NCBI GenBank assembly: GCA_019425655.1
Contig: NQWY01033930.1
Coordinates: forward strand, 1-64,000
DNA from: Rhizophagus prolifer
Taxonomy: Eukaryota > Glomeromycota > Glomeromycetes > Glomerales > Glomeraceae
DNA: 64,000 nt
Reading direction: 5' to 3'
The position numbers and the translations under genes are program-made. Position 1 is the first letter of the stretch; each line of letters begins with the position of its first letter. Positions 45,841 to 54,468 of this stretch are shown piece after piece. The notes beneath the pieces were generated by a model that was not told the DNA's origin, ran no database searches, and saw only the letters and a list, made by a program, of their open reading frames with translations.

Positions 45841-46686
45841 ATGAGCATACCTCAGTCTTTGCTTGAACAGTCAATTCAAATCAATATTCAACAAGCATTA
45901 CAAGAAGATATTGGGGACGGTGACATTACTGCTATGCTCACGCCTGAAGATGAGCAGGCAACCGCAACCATTATTAGCCGTGAAGATATGGTTTTAGCTG
46001 GACAGCCGTGGGTGAATGCGCTCATCTCAGCTTATGACAACACTGTACAGGTGACTTGGTTAAAACAAGAAGGTGACCGTGTTGCTGCAAATGAAGCCTT
46101 TTTAAAGCTTGCTGGTTCTGCACGTAGCTTACTTACTGTAGAGCGTCCTGCTTTAAACTTTATTCAAACTTTATCTGCTGTTGCTACAAAAACTGCTGAA
46201 TATGTTCAGCATCTTGAAGGTTTAAATACAAAACTTCTTGATACACGTAAAACTTTACCGGGTTTACGTATTGCACAAAAATATGCAGTTGCTATTGGCG
46301 GCGGAAAAAACCATCGTCTTGGTTTATTTGATGCGTTCTTAATTAAAGAAAACCATATTATGGCGGCTGGTGGTATTGCTCAAGCAATTGCAAAAGCACA
46401 CCAAATTGCACCAGGCAAACCAGTTGAAGTCGAAGTTGAAACTTGGGATGAGCTCAACCAAGCACTTGAGGCTAGCGCGGACATTGTCATGCTAGACAAC
46501 TTTAGCCAACAGCAAATGATTGATGCCGTAAAGCATGTAGCTGGACGTTGTAAACTCGAAGCTTCTGGCAATATCACCATTGAAAACTTGCGTGAAGTGG
46601 CAACTACTGGTGTCGACTATATTTCTATGGGTGTCCTGACTAAAGACGTAAGAGCTGTTGATTTATCTATGCGTTTTAATGCTTAA
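45841..46686 (+). CDS. nadC: Nicotinate-nucleotide pyrophosphorylase (quinolinate phosphoribosyltransferase)
   Basis: NadC (281 residues) converts quinolinate and PRPP to nicotinate mononucleotide in NAD synthesis. Characteristic stretches are LEEDIGDGD-like QEDIGDGDITA, LTVERPALNFIQTLSAVAT, LLDTRKTLPGLR, GGGKNHRLGLFDAFLIKENH and LEASGNITIENL. It is divergent from ampD, and its last bases overlap the stop codon of a small - strand gene. Confidence 0.95.
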   Translation: MSIPQSLLEQSIQINIQQALQEDIGDGDITAMLTPEDEQATATIISREDMVLAGQPWVNALISAYDNTVQVTWLKQEGDRVAANEAFLKLAGSARSLLTVERPALNFIQTLSAVATKTAEYVQHLEGLNTKLLDTRKTLPGLRIAQKYAVAIGGGKNHRLGLFDAFLIKENHIMAAGGIAQAIAKAHQIAPGKPVEVEVETWDELNQALEASADIVMLDNFSQQQMIDAVKHVAGRCKLEASGNITIENLREVATTGVDYISMGVLTKDVRAVDLSMRFNA

Positions 46687-46850
46687 ATAAAATCCACATC
46701 GTTATTGGTTTGTTTCTGCGACTTAGTTATGTCTGCCGCTTGTGTTTTTTGCCATGCTGACTGAGTCGCTTGTGCCCCGTTATCTCGTGGGTCGGCAGCC
46801 ATTAAAACAAAAGTAACTACTGCTAATAATACAATAAAACCTTGTAGCAT
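46683..46850 (-). CDS. 55-residue single-pass membrane or secreted peptide
   Basis: The frame begins ATG at 46850 after GGGGAAAATTT and encodes MLQGFIVLLAVVTFVLMAA, a clear hydrophobic segment. A polar tail rich in Gln, Thr, Asn and Lys (DPRDNGAQATQSAWQKTQ...) ends DVDFI-stop. The stop overlaps the nadC stop tail to tail by 4 bp. Hydrophobic-then-polar design and the ribosome-binding-like G-run make a real small membrane protein likely. No family was recognised. Confidence 0.55.
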   Translation of the reverse strand: MLQGFIVLLAVVTFVLMAADPRDNGAQATQSAWQKTQAADITKSQKQTNNDVDFI

Positions 46851-47258
46851 AAATTTTCCCCATCACTTTTAAAAAATTAGAGTTCCAAGGTAAAAGATAA
46901 ATATGACCAAGCTTGGGAGATTCTGTTACAAAAGGTAAGTCTTTATTTTTATTATTCCTCTACACAACAAGATATTACCCTCTCTTCCTTTATATTTCCT
47001 AACTTTAGATTGTGCTAGGTGTCATCTACAACCTGCCCAAAATCTATAAATATATTGTTTTTGCAATAAATCAGATATATGCAGAAAGAGAACAGGTTTT
47101 GTAGATGACAAATGCATTTGGTTACTTTGGGCGAAACCAAAGTAACGAATTAGCTACTTCCACTGGATGAATAAACGATAAGACTCCGTCGTGCTAGCTA
47201 ATTTAAAATAAATTATTAACTCAAAACGTCAGCTTAATCATTCATCCATTACAGCAAC
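46851..47258. repeat. Spacer with inverted repeats of the dispersed family
   Basis: No gene is seen. GTCATCTACAACCTG (47021-47035) faces CAGGTTTTGTAGATGAC (47093-47109), a long stem with a 2-base bulge around 57 bases. GTTACTTTGG/CCAAAGTAAC (47121-47146) is a second hairpin. AATTAGCTACTT (47148-47159) and CGATAAGACTCCGTCGTGC (47176-47194) repeat the right edge of the lldD-dld spacer. Confidence 0.6.
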
Positions 47259-49427
47259 TCAAGACTCTAAATAACCCATATATGGGTCAGAAATCGAATC
47301 TTCTTGAGTTTCTATACGTCCTGAAAAACGGCGGCTAAACATCGCATCATCCGCTAATGTCACAGTAAAGTCATACCAACCACCAAATTCAGACATATCC
47401 CAAACTAATTCTTTTTCAGAACTATTCGTTTCTATATTCCATGTTTTATTTGGTAGATAAGCATTTGCTTTAACGTTAAGTTTGACTGACTTATTGCCGT
47501 CGTGACGAACCTTTAAATACAAATTCGCATCACACTCTTCCACACAGACTCTAATTTCTGGTAATGCTTGAGTTTGATTGATTTGGCTCAAATTACCTTT
47601 AAACGCGCGATGGAAACCATTTGGACCAAGTACCCATAAATCGTACTGTCCATTTATAGTATTCCACACATCATCAAGCTGTTTACCTGCCTCAACCATA
47701 TAGCGACGAGGAGCTACTGTAAGATCTAATCGATTATAGACATGGAAAACGGCTGCTTGTTTACCCGTATTAGAGAACATCAATTTAACTGTTTTTTGAG
47801 TGGCATCAACTTTGGCACTGGTGTGCAAAATATATGGCAAAGCACGTGATGGTCGAATCCCCATTTCCTGCTGAGGAAATTGCTGCTGGCTCGGTACAGG
47901 AACTTGTGGCAATAAAGCTTGAGCAACACGAATCGCATCGGCTTCGGCTTTGGTTTTCTTGCCATCTAGTTCAGCAACAGGCAAAAGGTTCGGTGTTTTA
48001 AAATTAAATGCTGTCGTTAAATCACCACATACGGCGCGGCGGTATGGGCTAATATTCGGCTCTTGTACACCAAAGCGTTTTTCTAAAAACTGTAAAATAG
48101 AAGTATGGTCAAAGACTTGAGAGTTTACCCAGCCACCACGGCTCCACGGTGAAATCACATACATAGGAACACGCACACCCGGCCCATACACTCGACCATC
48201 TGGCTTAGGTTGAGATTTTGAAGTCGCTACTGCTGGATGATTAAAGTATTCATAAGATACTTGCTGATCGCTTAAAGTTGTTTTTCCATATACAACGCCA
48301 TTTATATCTTTAGACGGTGCACTCGGTGAAGGAACATGATCGAAGAAACCATCATTTTCATCGAAGTTTACCAATAAAACGGTTTGACTCCACAACTCAG
48401 CATTTTCAGTTAAAGCATTTAATACTTCCTGAATATACCAAGCTCCTTGTACTGGACTCGATGGTCCTGGATGTTCACTGTAAGTTGCTGGAGCAACTAA
48501 CCAACTCACTTGCGGTAATTTACCTTGTGCAATATCAGCTTTAAAAGTTCCTAAAAAACCACCATCCGGCATGGTATTGGCAATACCTTTATAAAGTGGC
48601 TGTGTTGCATCGATTTTTTCATCGTATGCTGGGCATGTTGGGGTGTCATTACTGACAGGTTGACCAGATTGCTCGTTAGCACGGCGATACTGTTTGAAAC
48701 CAGCTAAGGGGTTATCGGTAAAGTTATCTGGCATATTTTGATAAACTTTCCATGTCACGCCAGCCTGCTGTAAACGCTCAGGATACGTCGTCCATTCATA
48801 ACCTTCTGTTGATGGTCCAATCCCATCAAATTCGTTGACCACACTCGCCACACCAGCGCCTGTAGGTCCATTCGTTCCAGTCCAGATAAATTTACGGTTC
48901 GGGTTAGTTCCCGCGTGCATGGCACAGTGGTAGGCATCACAAATGGTAAAAGCGTTGGCTAAGGCAAATTGATATTCAACTTCTTGCTTTTTATAGTAGC
49001 CCATAGATTGCGGCTTTTTATAAGCAACCCAATCACTCATTCGACCATTATCCCAAGCAGCTTGGCCATCTGACCATGAGTGAGGCGTTCCTGAAACGCG
49101 CTGAGCATTTCCTAAACGGCTATCTAAATGGTAAGGCAGTACTTTATTTTTCTTAGCATCGTATTGCTCCCAAACTTTGCGGCTTTCTGTCATTGGTATG
49201 GTAAAGCGGTCACCAAAACCACGTACCCCTTTTAATGTTCCGAAGTAATTATCGAAAGAACGGTTTTCCTGAGTCAAAATGACAATATGCTTAACATCTT
49301 GAATCGTTCCACTTTCAACTTTGGCATCGATAGCCAGTGCTTTTTGAATACTTAGCGGGAAACTTGCCAGAGCAGCGGTCCCAAACATAGTTTTTGTAGA
49401 ATTTAAAAGAAATTCGCGACGATTCAT
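47259..49427 (-). CDS. plc: Phosphocholine-specific phospholipase C
   Basis: This 722-residue secreted phospholipase of the bacterial acid phosphatase/PLC family hydrolyses phosphatidylcholine-type lipids. The start at 49427 gives a twin-arginine signal (MNRREFLLNSTKTMFG, export to about residue 32). The catalytic domain begins VKHIVILTQENRSFDNYFGTLKGVRGFGD, with later metal-site motifs WLVAPATYSEHPGPSSP, LLVNFDENDGFFDHVP and YVISPWSRGGWVNS. Two C-terminal DUF756-like beta domains follow. An AAGGATG ribosome-binding site is present, and a small lipoprotein gene ends 20 bp upstream. Confidence 0.9.
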   Translation of the reverse strand: MNRREFLLNSTKTMFGTAALASFPLSIQKALAIDAKVESGTIQDVKHIVILTQENRSFDNYFGTLKGVRGFGDRFTIPMTESRKVWEQYDAKKNKVLPYHLDSRLGNAQRVSGTPHSWSDGQAAWDNGRMSDWVAYKKPQSMGYYKKQEVEYQFALANAFTICDAYHCAMHAGTNPNRKFIWTGTNGPTGAGVASVVNEFDGIGPSTEGYEWTTYPERLQQAGVTWKVYQNMPDNFTDNPLAGFKQYRRANEQSGQPVSNDTPTCPAYDEKIDATQPLYKGIANTMPDGGFLGTFKADIAQGKLPQVSWLVAPATYSEHPGPSSPVQGAWYIQEVLNALTENAELWSQTVLLVNFDENDGFFDHVPSPSAPSKDINGVVYGKTTLSDQQVSYEYFNHPAVATSKSQPKPDGRVYGPGVRVPMYVISPWSRGGWVNSQVFDHTSILQFLEKRFGVQEPNISPYRRAVCGDLTTAFNFKTPNLLPVAELDGKKTKAEADAIRVAQALLPQVPVPSQQQFPQQEMGIRPSRALPYILHTSAKVDATQKTVKLMFSNTGKQAAVFHVYNRLDLTVAPRRYMVEAGKQLDDVWNTINGQYDLWVLGPNGFHRAFKGNLSQINQTQALPEIRVCVEECDANLYLKVRHDGNKSVKLNVKANAYLPNKTWNIETNSSEKELVWDMSEFGGWYDFTVTLADDAMFSRRFSGRIETQEDSISDPYMGYLES

Positions 49428-49447
49428 TTTTTCATCCTTAATTTTTA

Positions 49448-49585
49448 TTATGGTGCACAGTGCATTTTGCAATTGCTGGTTGGCGGTGTTGTTGGCGATG
49501 AATTATCTGAGTTGTTGTCATCATTACAAGCACTGAGCATAAGCGCTAAAGATGTAATAAATAAAAGTGAAAGTTTTCGCATCAT
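49448..49585 (-). CDS. Small lipoprotein upstream of phospholipase C
   Basis: The 45-residue frame (ATG at 49585, or the next ATG at 49582) reads MMRKLSLLFITSLALMLSAC, an ideal lipoprotein signal with lipobox LSAC. A short Asn/Asp/Ser/Pro/Thr-rich tail follows, with two further cysteines (SNCKMHCAP). It ends 20 bp before plc and is probably co-transcribed. A role as an exported partner of the lipase is only a guess. Confidence 0.65.
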   Translation of the reverse strand: MMRKLSLLFITSLALMLSACNDDNNSDNSSPTTPPTSNCKMHCAP

Positions 49586-49672
49586 TTTTTTCCGAACGGT
49601 TTAAATGCGAACTACTAATAAAGCGTAAAAGTGACAGGCAAGTGATGTTTTTATGTCGATTTGATGAAGGCA

Positions 49673-49703
49673 TAAAAAAACGCATCCGAAGATGCGTTTT
49701 TTT
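49673..49703. terminator. Terminator downstream of rph
   Basis: AAAAAAACGCATC and GATGCGTTTTTTT pair around CGAA, with A and T runs on both sides. On the - strand it follows rph and separates it from the lipoprotein-plc pair. Confidence 0.9.
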
Positions 49704-49716
49704 AGAAAACTTAAAA

Positions 49717-50433
49717 TTACCAGCCTAAAGCTTCTTGTTGCTTTTTAATCAGCTCGGCAATTCCTTTTTCTGCCATTTCTAACATGGCATTGCTTTGTGC
49801 ACGAGTAAACGGTTTATCTTCGGCTGTACCTTGGATTTCAATAAACTCGCCAGCTTGTGTCATTACTACGTTTAAGTCAGTTTGACAGTTCGAATCTTCT
49901 TCATAGCAAAGATCAAGAAGCACTTCATCTTGATACATACCTACAGAAATTGCAGCAACTAAGCCTTTAAGCGGATCATGCTTAATTTTTTTCTGTGCAA
50001 GTAAAACATTCATGGCATCAACTAAAGCTACAGCAGCACCAGTGATTGAAGCAGTACGTGTACCGCCATCAGCCTGAATGACATCGCAGTCGATGGTAAT
50101 GGTGTTTTCACCAAGCTTTTTCAAATCAACCATCGCACGCAAGCTACGGCCAATGAGACGTTGGATTTCTTGAGTACGACCAGTTTGTTTACCACGAGCA
50201 GCTTCACGGTCACAACGAGAATGTGTTGAACGCGGTAACATGCCATACTCTGCTGTTACCCAGCCTTGGCCTTGGCCTTTTAAAAAGCGTGGCACTGAAT
50301 TATCAATGCTTGCAGTACAAAGGACTTTGGTGTGACCAAATTCGACCAGCACAGAACCTTCAGCATAACGGGTGTAGTTTCGTGTAATTTTCACTTCACG
50401 TAATTGGTCTAATGCACGTTGGTCAATACGCAT
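49717..50433 (-). CDS. rph: Ribonuclease PH
   Basis: RNase PH (238 residues) is a phosphate-dependent 3'-5' exonuclease that trims tRNA ends. The start [16 protein letters not shown], the [14 protein letters not shown] strand pair, [35 protein letters not shown], and DADGGTR-like [14 protein letters not shown] match the family throughout. It is flanked by its own terminator. Confidence 0.96.
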   Translation of the reverse strand: MRIDQRALDQLREVKITRNYTRYAEGSVLVEFGHTKVLCTASIDNSVPRFLKGQGQGWVTAEYGMLPRSTHSRCDREAARGKQTGRTQEIQRLIGRSLRAMVDLKKLGENTITIDCDVIQADGGTRTASITGAAVALVDAMNVLLAQKKIKHDPLKGLVAAISVGMYQDEVLLDLCYEEDSNCQTDLNVVMTQAGEFIEIQGTAEDKPFTRAQSNAMLEMAEKGIAELIKKQQEALGW

Positions 50434-50550
50434 AATCCTTCCTAAATTCTCTTAAATACAAACTTGGGCATAGTATAGCAAAGGATTTTGACAGGTTGAG
50501 TTTATTCCCTACTTTGAAATGTAAGTCTGCACTTTTCATGACTTAAAAAT

Positions 50551-50578
50551 AAAAATAGCCCCTTTTAGGAGCTATTTA
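50551..50578 (-). terminator. Terminator downstream of the desaturase operon
   Basis: On the - strand AAATAGCTCC pairs with GGGGCTATTT (one mismatch) and a T-rich tract follows. It lies 13 bp past the desaturase stop codon. Confidence 0.7.
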
Positions 50579-50590
50579 TTGGGCTTTCTA

Positions 50591-51739
50591 TTAGGCAAAT
50601 TTGAATTTTGCTTTTAACTTTTCGAATGTCTGCATCACTTTTCCAGTAGTTTGGTTTGGTAATGAGCATTTTGCTAAACGTACCCATACACTCCAGAACT
50701 GGCGCATAAAGCTCGCTTCGTTATAGTGAATACCGTATTCTGCGCAAAGTACCTTAATTTTCGGTGCCACTTCTTTATAGCGGTTAGCTGGCATGTCCGG
50801 AAATAAATGGTGCTCAATTTGATGACTTAAGTTACCACTCATAAAGTGCATCCACTCTGTGCCACTAAAATTACTCGAACCACGAATCTGACGTAAATAC
50901 CACTCTGCCTTAGTTTCAGTGTCGGTATTGTCCGGCTCAAACGTTTCTGCATCTTCAGTAAAGTGGCCATTAAAGATCACGGCAGATGACCATAAGTTAC
51001 GAATAATATTAGCAACGACATTTCCTGCAAAAACTGGTAAGAACATAGGACCAGAGATGACAGGGAAAAACACATAGTCTTTTAAAACTTGGCGTGTGGC
51101 TTTTTTACGGACTTTAGCCGAGTCTTTCCAAACCTGTTTCCAGCTCTTGGTTTTATAAACTAATGCATCTTCAAGATGTAAGTTTTGTACACCTACATAC
51201 CATTCAAAGAAAAACATTAACTGTAGACCGAGTGGAATATTGAACAGGTGACGAGGTTCCCACTTTTGTTGGTCACTTACTCGTAAAATTCCATAACCAA
51301 CATCATGGTCTTTACCTACAATATTGGTATAGGTATGGTGCACATAGTTATGTGTTTCACGCCAGTCATCACCAGAGGCAATGGTATCCCAATCATAGGT
51401 ATTACCATTCAGACTTGGTTCATTTAACCAGTCAAACTGACCGTGCATAACGTTATGACCAAGCTCCATGTTTTCTACAATTTTAGAAATACCCAGTAAA
51501 CCTGTACCCAATAACCAGACAGGTGGAATCCAGCCACCAAACATCAACATGCCACGTGATGCGATTTCGGTATAGCGAACAAAGTTACGGACTTTGTAGA
51601 TATATTTTGCATCTTGCTCACCAAGACTTTGCATCACTTCTTGACGAATCTGTTCAACACGGCGACCAAACTCTTCAGTCTGTTCAGGTGTTAAATGAGC
51701 AGATTTAGAAACGGTAGAAAATTCTAATGCCATATTCAT
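50591..51739 (-). CDS. Membrane acyl (acyl-CoA/phospholipid) desaturase
   Basis: This 382-residue inner-membrane di-iron desaturase inserts a double bond into acyl chains. The three histidine boxes are clear: HNVMHGQFDW (about 94), HNYVHHTYTN (about 130) and HQIEHHLFPD (about 310), the last of the HxxHH type typical of DesB/DesA3-like and front-end desaturases. Hydrophobic stretches lie between the boxes. The ATG at 51739 follows AGAGGA. It is transcribed with the electron-transfer gene just upstream and faces a TetR regulator across an operator array, as in the Pseudomonas desC-desB/desT system. Confidence 0.88.
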   Translation of the reverse strand: MNMALEFSTVSKSAHLTPEQTEEFGRRVEQIRQEVMQSLGEQDAKYIYKVRNFVRYTEIASRGMLMFGGWIPPVWLLGTGLLGISKIVENMELGHNVMHGQFDWLNEPSLNGNTYDWDTIASGDDWRETHNYVHHTYTNIVGKDHDVGYGILRVSDQQKWEPRHLFNIPLGLQLMFFFEWYVGVQNLHLEDALVYKTKSWKQVWKDSAKVRKKATRQVLKDYVFFPVISGPMFLPVFAGNVVANIIRNLWSSAVIFNGHFTEDAETFEPDNTDTETKAEWYLRQIRGSSNFSGTEWMHFMSGNLSHQIEHHLFPDMPANRYKEVAPKIKVLCAEYGIHYNEASFMRQFWSVWVRLAKCSLPNQTTGKVMQTFEKLKAKFKFA

Positions 51740-51763
51740 AGTGTTAATCCTCTTTAATTCTTT

Positions 51764-52789
51764 TTATAGATCAATCGTGACTGGGCTTAATGCCTGGCTC
51801 ACGCACAGTTTAATTGGACGGTTCGGTTGATCTTCAATTTCACCTGTTAACAGGTTTTGAGTCACCCCGCTTACTTTGGTACAACTGCATTTATTGCAGA
51901 CACCCATACGGCAACCATGTTGCGGACGTAGTCCTGCTTGCTCTGCACTGCTCAGTAAATTTGTTTCAGCTAAAAACTCGTGTTGGGCACGGCGGAAAAT
52001 AACAGGCTGTGCGGTATGAGTTCCCGTCACTTGAAGTGGTTGGAAATATTCTTGGTGAAGCTGAGACTGAGCACCTTTTTGGGCATAAATTTCATTCGCC
52101 TGCTGCATCATGCTGTGGTGTCCACACACATAGGTCGCAGTCTGCGCAAAGTCAGGAACAAGCTTTTGTAGCAGGCTTTCGGTTAAATGCTGCTTTTGCT
52201 CGGTGGTATTAAAAAAATGATACTGAAACTGTGGGTACTGCTCTGCCAAAGCTTTTAGTTCAGCATGAAAAATTTCCGCACGATTAAAATAAATCACATG
52301 AATTTGTTCAAGCTGCTGTTTCAAAGCTTGCTGCAAAAGTGAATAAATTGCAGTAATACCGCTTCCTGATGCAATTAAAATCGCGGGCTGCTGGCCTTGA
52401 TGCAAAGTAAAATCACCTTGTGGCTGTGAAATTTCAACACACTCACCCACATGTAAAAGTTGAGCTGCCCGAGATACCAAGCCTTGTACTTTAATACCTA
52501 AAGCAATTTCACCTTGAGTGGTTACTTCAATAATTGAATAACTACGCTGTTGGTAAACGCCATCGATAAGTAAAGTCAGTAAAATACTTTGACCTGCACA
52601 AACCTGATCGAAATTAAAATTACGATTCGGTTTAAGCTTGATCAGCACCATATCGGTATGAAGTGGCTGAACTGCGGTAACTTCTGCAAGTACCCTTTTC
52701 CAAGCCCAAGACACATTAATTTTTTGCAAAACAAAATCAACGAAATCTTCTCGAACCCAATGTGGTTGATAGTTAAGTGTTGCGTTCAT
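51764..52789 (-). CDS. Ferredoxin-NAD(P)H reductase-like partner of the desaturase
   Basis: This 341-residue electron-transfer flavoprotein has an FAD-binding barrel (QRSYSIIEV, RxYS motif), a NAD(P)H-binding part (AILIASGSGITAIYSLLQQAL, YVCGHHSMMQ) and a C-terminal plant-type [2Fe-2S] domain with CRMGVCNKCSC...LC cysteines. It would pass electrons from NAD(P)H to the desaturase. The stop of this gene and the desaturase start are separated by 24 bp, so they form one operon under the phased operator at 52822-52896. Confidence 0.88.
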   Translation of the reverse strand: MNATLNYQPHWVREDFVDFVLQKINVSWAWKRVLAEVTAVQPLHTDMVLIKLKPNRNFNFDQVCAGQSILLTLLIDGVYQQRSYSIIEVTTQGEIALGIKVQGLVSRAAQLLHVGECVEISQPQGDFTLHQGQQPAILIASGSGITAIYSLLQQALKQQLEQIHVIYFNRAEIFHAELKALAEQYPQFQYHFFNTTEQKQHLTESLLQKLVPDFAQTATYVCGHHSMMQQANEIYAQKGAQSQLHQEYFQPLQVTGTHTAQPVIFRRAQHEFLAETNLLSSAEQAGLRPQHGCRMGVCNKCSCTKVSGVTQNLLTGEIEDQPNRPIKLCVSQALSPVTIDL

Positions 52790-52821
52790 ACGTTCCTCTT
52801 TTGTTTCTGGCTATTTATTTG

Positions 52822-52896
52822 AGTGAACACATGTTCGTATAGTGAACATATGTACACTATATTTATAAGTGTTCACTCAGTCAACACTTGTTCACT
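52822..52896. promoter_or_regulatory. Phased array of four TetR-type operators
   Basis: Sites related to AGTGAACA-N2-TGTTCACT occur at 52822-52839, 52841-52858, 52860-52877 and 52879-52896, each starting exactly 19 bp after the last. The first has a diverged right end, the second one mismatch (TGTACACT), the third a perfect right half only, and the fourth one mismatch on the left. The array fills the space between the divergent desaturase operon and the TetR gene, so it probably controls both. Confidence 0.7.
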
Positions 52897-52962
52897 ATTT
52901 TTTTTATGAAAGTTTGCTCTTTTTTGTTAGACTTTGGCTCACGGTTTAAATAGGTTCTTTTA

Positions 52963-53601
52963 ATGTCGATACGGGATGAACGAAAACAGCAAAGTCGTCA
53001 GGCACTTCTCGATGCAGCCTTGCATTTAAGTACGTCTGGGCGTTCGTTCAGTAGTATCAGTTTGCGTGAAGTTGCACGTGAAGTTGGTTTGGTACCAACA
53101 GCGTTTTATCGCCATTTTCAAGACATGGATGAACTCGGTAAGGAACTAGTCGATCAAGTCGCGCTGCATTTAAAAAGCGTTTTGCATCAACTTGGACAAA
53201 GTTATTTACAACATAAATCTGCTAAAACCCAAACCAGCATTGAGCTATTTGTGCAGGCGGTAAATCATAGCCCTAAGCAATGGCAATTTATGATTGCTGA
53301 ACGTTGGGGAGGTTCCGAAACGGTTCGTGCAGCGATTGCTCGAGAAATCGAATTTCTGATTGAAGACCTAACAACAGATCTAACTAAACTCGAAAATTTT
53401 AAACATATTCAAAACCCTCAAGATTTAAATGTCTTATCTACCATTTTGACTAATATGTCATTTACATGGGCAATGACGTGGCTCAACCTCGCCAAACAAT
53501 ATCAAGGTGAACAGCTCAAGCAGCAACAAACTGCCTTTATTGAAAACGCTTCTACACAAGTTCGCTTATTGTTTAGAGGGATTGCGAACTGGGAACGATA
53601 G
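52963..53601 (+). CDS. TetR-family fatty acid regulator (DesT/FabR-like)
   Basis: This 212-residue regulator has an N-terminal helix-turn-helix domain (RDERKQQSRQALLDAALHL and LREVAREVGLVPTAFYRHFQDMDELGKEL, about residues 4-53). The AFYRHFxDMDELG stretch resembles FabR/DesT, which sense unsaturated to saturated acyl-CoA ratio. It is divergent from the desaturase-reductase operon, separated by the operator array. Its own start lies about 65 bp past the array. It is a likely repressor of the desaturase genes and of itself. Confidence 0.85.
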   Translation: MSIRDERKQQSRQALLDAALHLSTSGRSFSSISLREVAREVGLVPTAFYRHFQDMDELGKELVDQVALHLKSVLHQLGQSYLQHKSAKTQTSIELFVQAVNHSPKQWQFMIAERWGGSETVRAAIAREIEFLIEDLTTDLTKLENFKHIQNPQDLNVLSTILTNMSFTWAMTWLNLAKQYQGEQLKQQQTAFIENASTQVRLLFRGIANWER

Positions 53602-53739
53602 AAGCGGCAAATGACAAAAAACAGGTTATGTGGTAATACGTAAACAGAGAAAGAAAAAGGCTCAAAATTTCGAGAAAAGTCTTTTTCTTTTTTACAGGAA
53701 GTAAACTATTCGTTAGGCCAAACTGGTGTGGGAATACCT

Positions 53740-54387
53740 ATGAATCTTGATCGTCATACACAGTTTTTAATGCGCAAAGAAAAGATTCTGAGCGTTGCAG
53801 AAAAATTGTTACTAGAAAACAATCAGGAAATTACTCTAGATGAATTAGTGGCCGAGCTAGATATTGCAAAAGGTACGCTTTATAAGCACTTTAGAAGTAA
53901 AAATGAACTTCTACTTGAACTCATTATTCAAAATGAAAAACAAATTTTAGAAATTTCTCAAAAATATAATACCGACTTTAAAGAGTATGCACCCCGTTAC
54001 ATGCTGCATCATTTGCTCACACCGGGCAAAACGATTCTATTGCATCAACTTGAAGAAAATCTGACCATGACAGAGTCTAAGTTGAAACACCTCTTTGAAG
54101 AGCTTTATGAAATTCGTCAGCAACGTATTTTAGCGATTAAAGATATTACTGAAAATTATTTAAAATCATTGAACTACGATATGTCGATTCGTGATTATTT
54201 ATCATATATCTGGTCACTGACTTATGGCGCATCACTGCTTCTAAACTCAACGTATTATCAGCGTTCAATTGGTTCTCGCCAAAAACTCATTAATTTATAT
54301 ATTAATCAGGCATTGTCGTTGCCAACACAAACCACCAATTTTGATGCACTAAATTTCCAAATCGAAGATGAAAATCATCAAAATTAA
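53740..54387 (+). CDS. TetR-family regulator
   Basis: This 215-residue regulator has an N-terminal helix-turn-helix (KEKILSVAEKLLLENNQEITLDELVAELDIAKGTLYKHFRSKNELLLEL, about 12-60). The C-terminal ligand domain is helical with SYIWSLTYGASLLLNS. The ATG at 53740 (MNLDRHTQFLM) is preferred to a GTG 12 bases earlier. It lies alone, 138 bp after the first TetR gene, and converges on dsbA. Its target is unknown. Confidence 0.8.
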   Translation: MNLDRHTQFLMRKEKILSVAEKLLLENNQEITLDELVAELDIAKGTLYKHFRSKNELLLELIIQNEKQILEISQKYNTDFKEYAPRYMLHHLLTPGKTILLHQLEENLTMTESKLKHLFEELYEIRQQRILAIKDITENYLKSLNYDMSIRDYLSYIWSLTYGASLLLNSTYYQRSIGSRQKLINLYINQALSLPTQTTNFDALNFQIEDENHQN

Positions 54388-54424
54388 TTGAATTATTTCG
54401 TGATTGTGAAAGTAATTAAATATT

Positions 54425-54454
54425 AAAAAAGGGCTCCTAATGGAGCCCTTTTTC
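54425..54454. terminator. Bidirectional terminator between the TetR gene and dsbA
   Basis: AAAAAAGGGCTCC and GGAGCCCTTTTT pair around TAAT, flanked by A and T runs between convergent genes. Confidence 0.9.
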
Positions 54455-54468
54455 TAACGCAATCAAAA

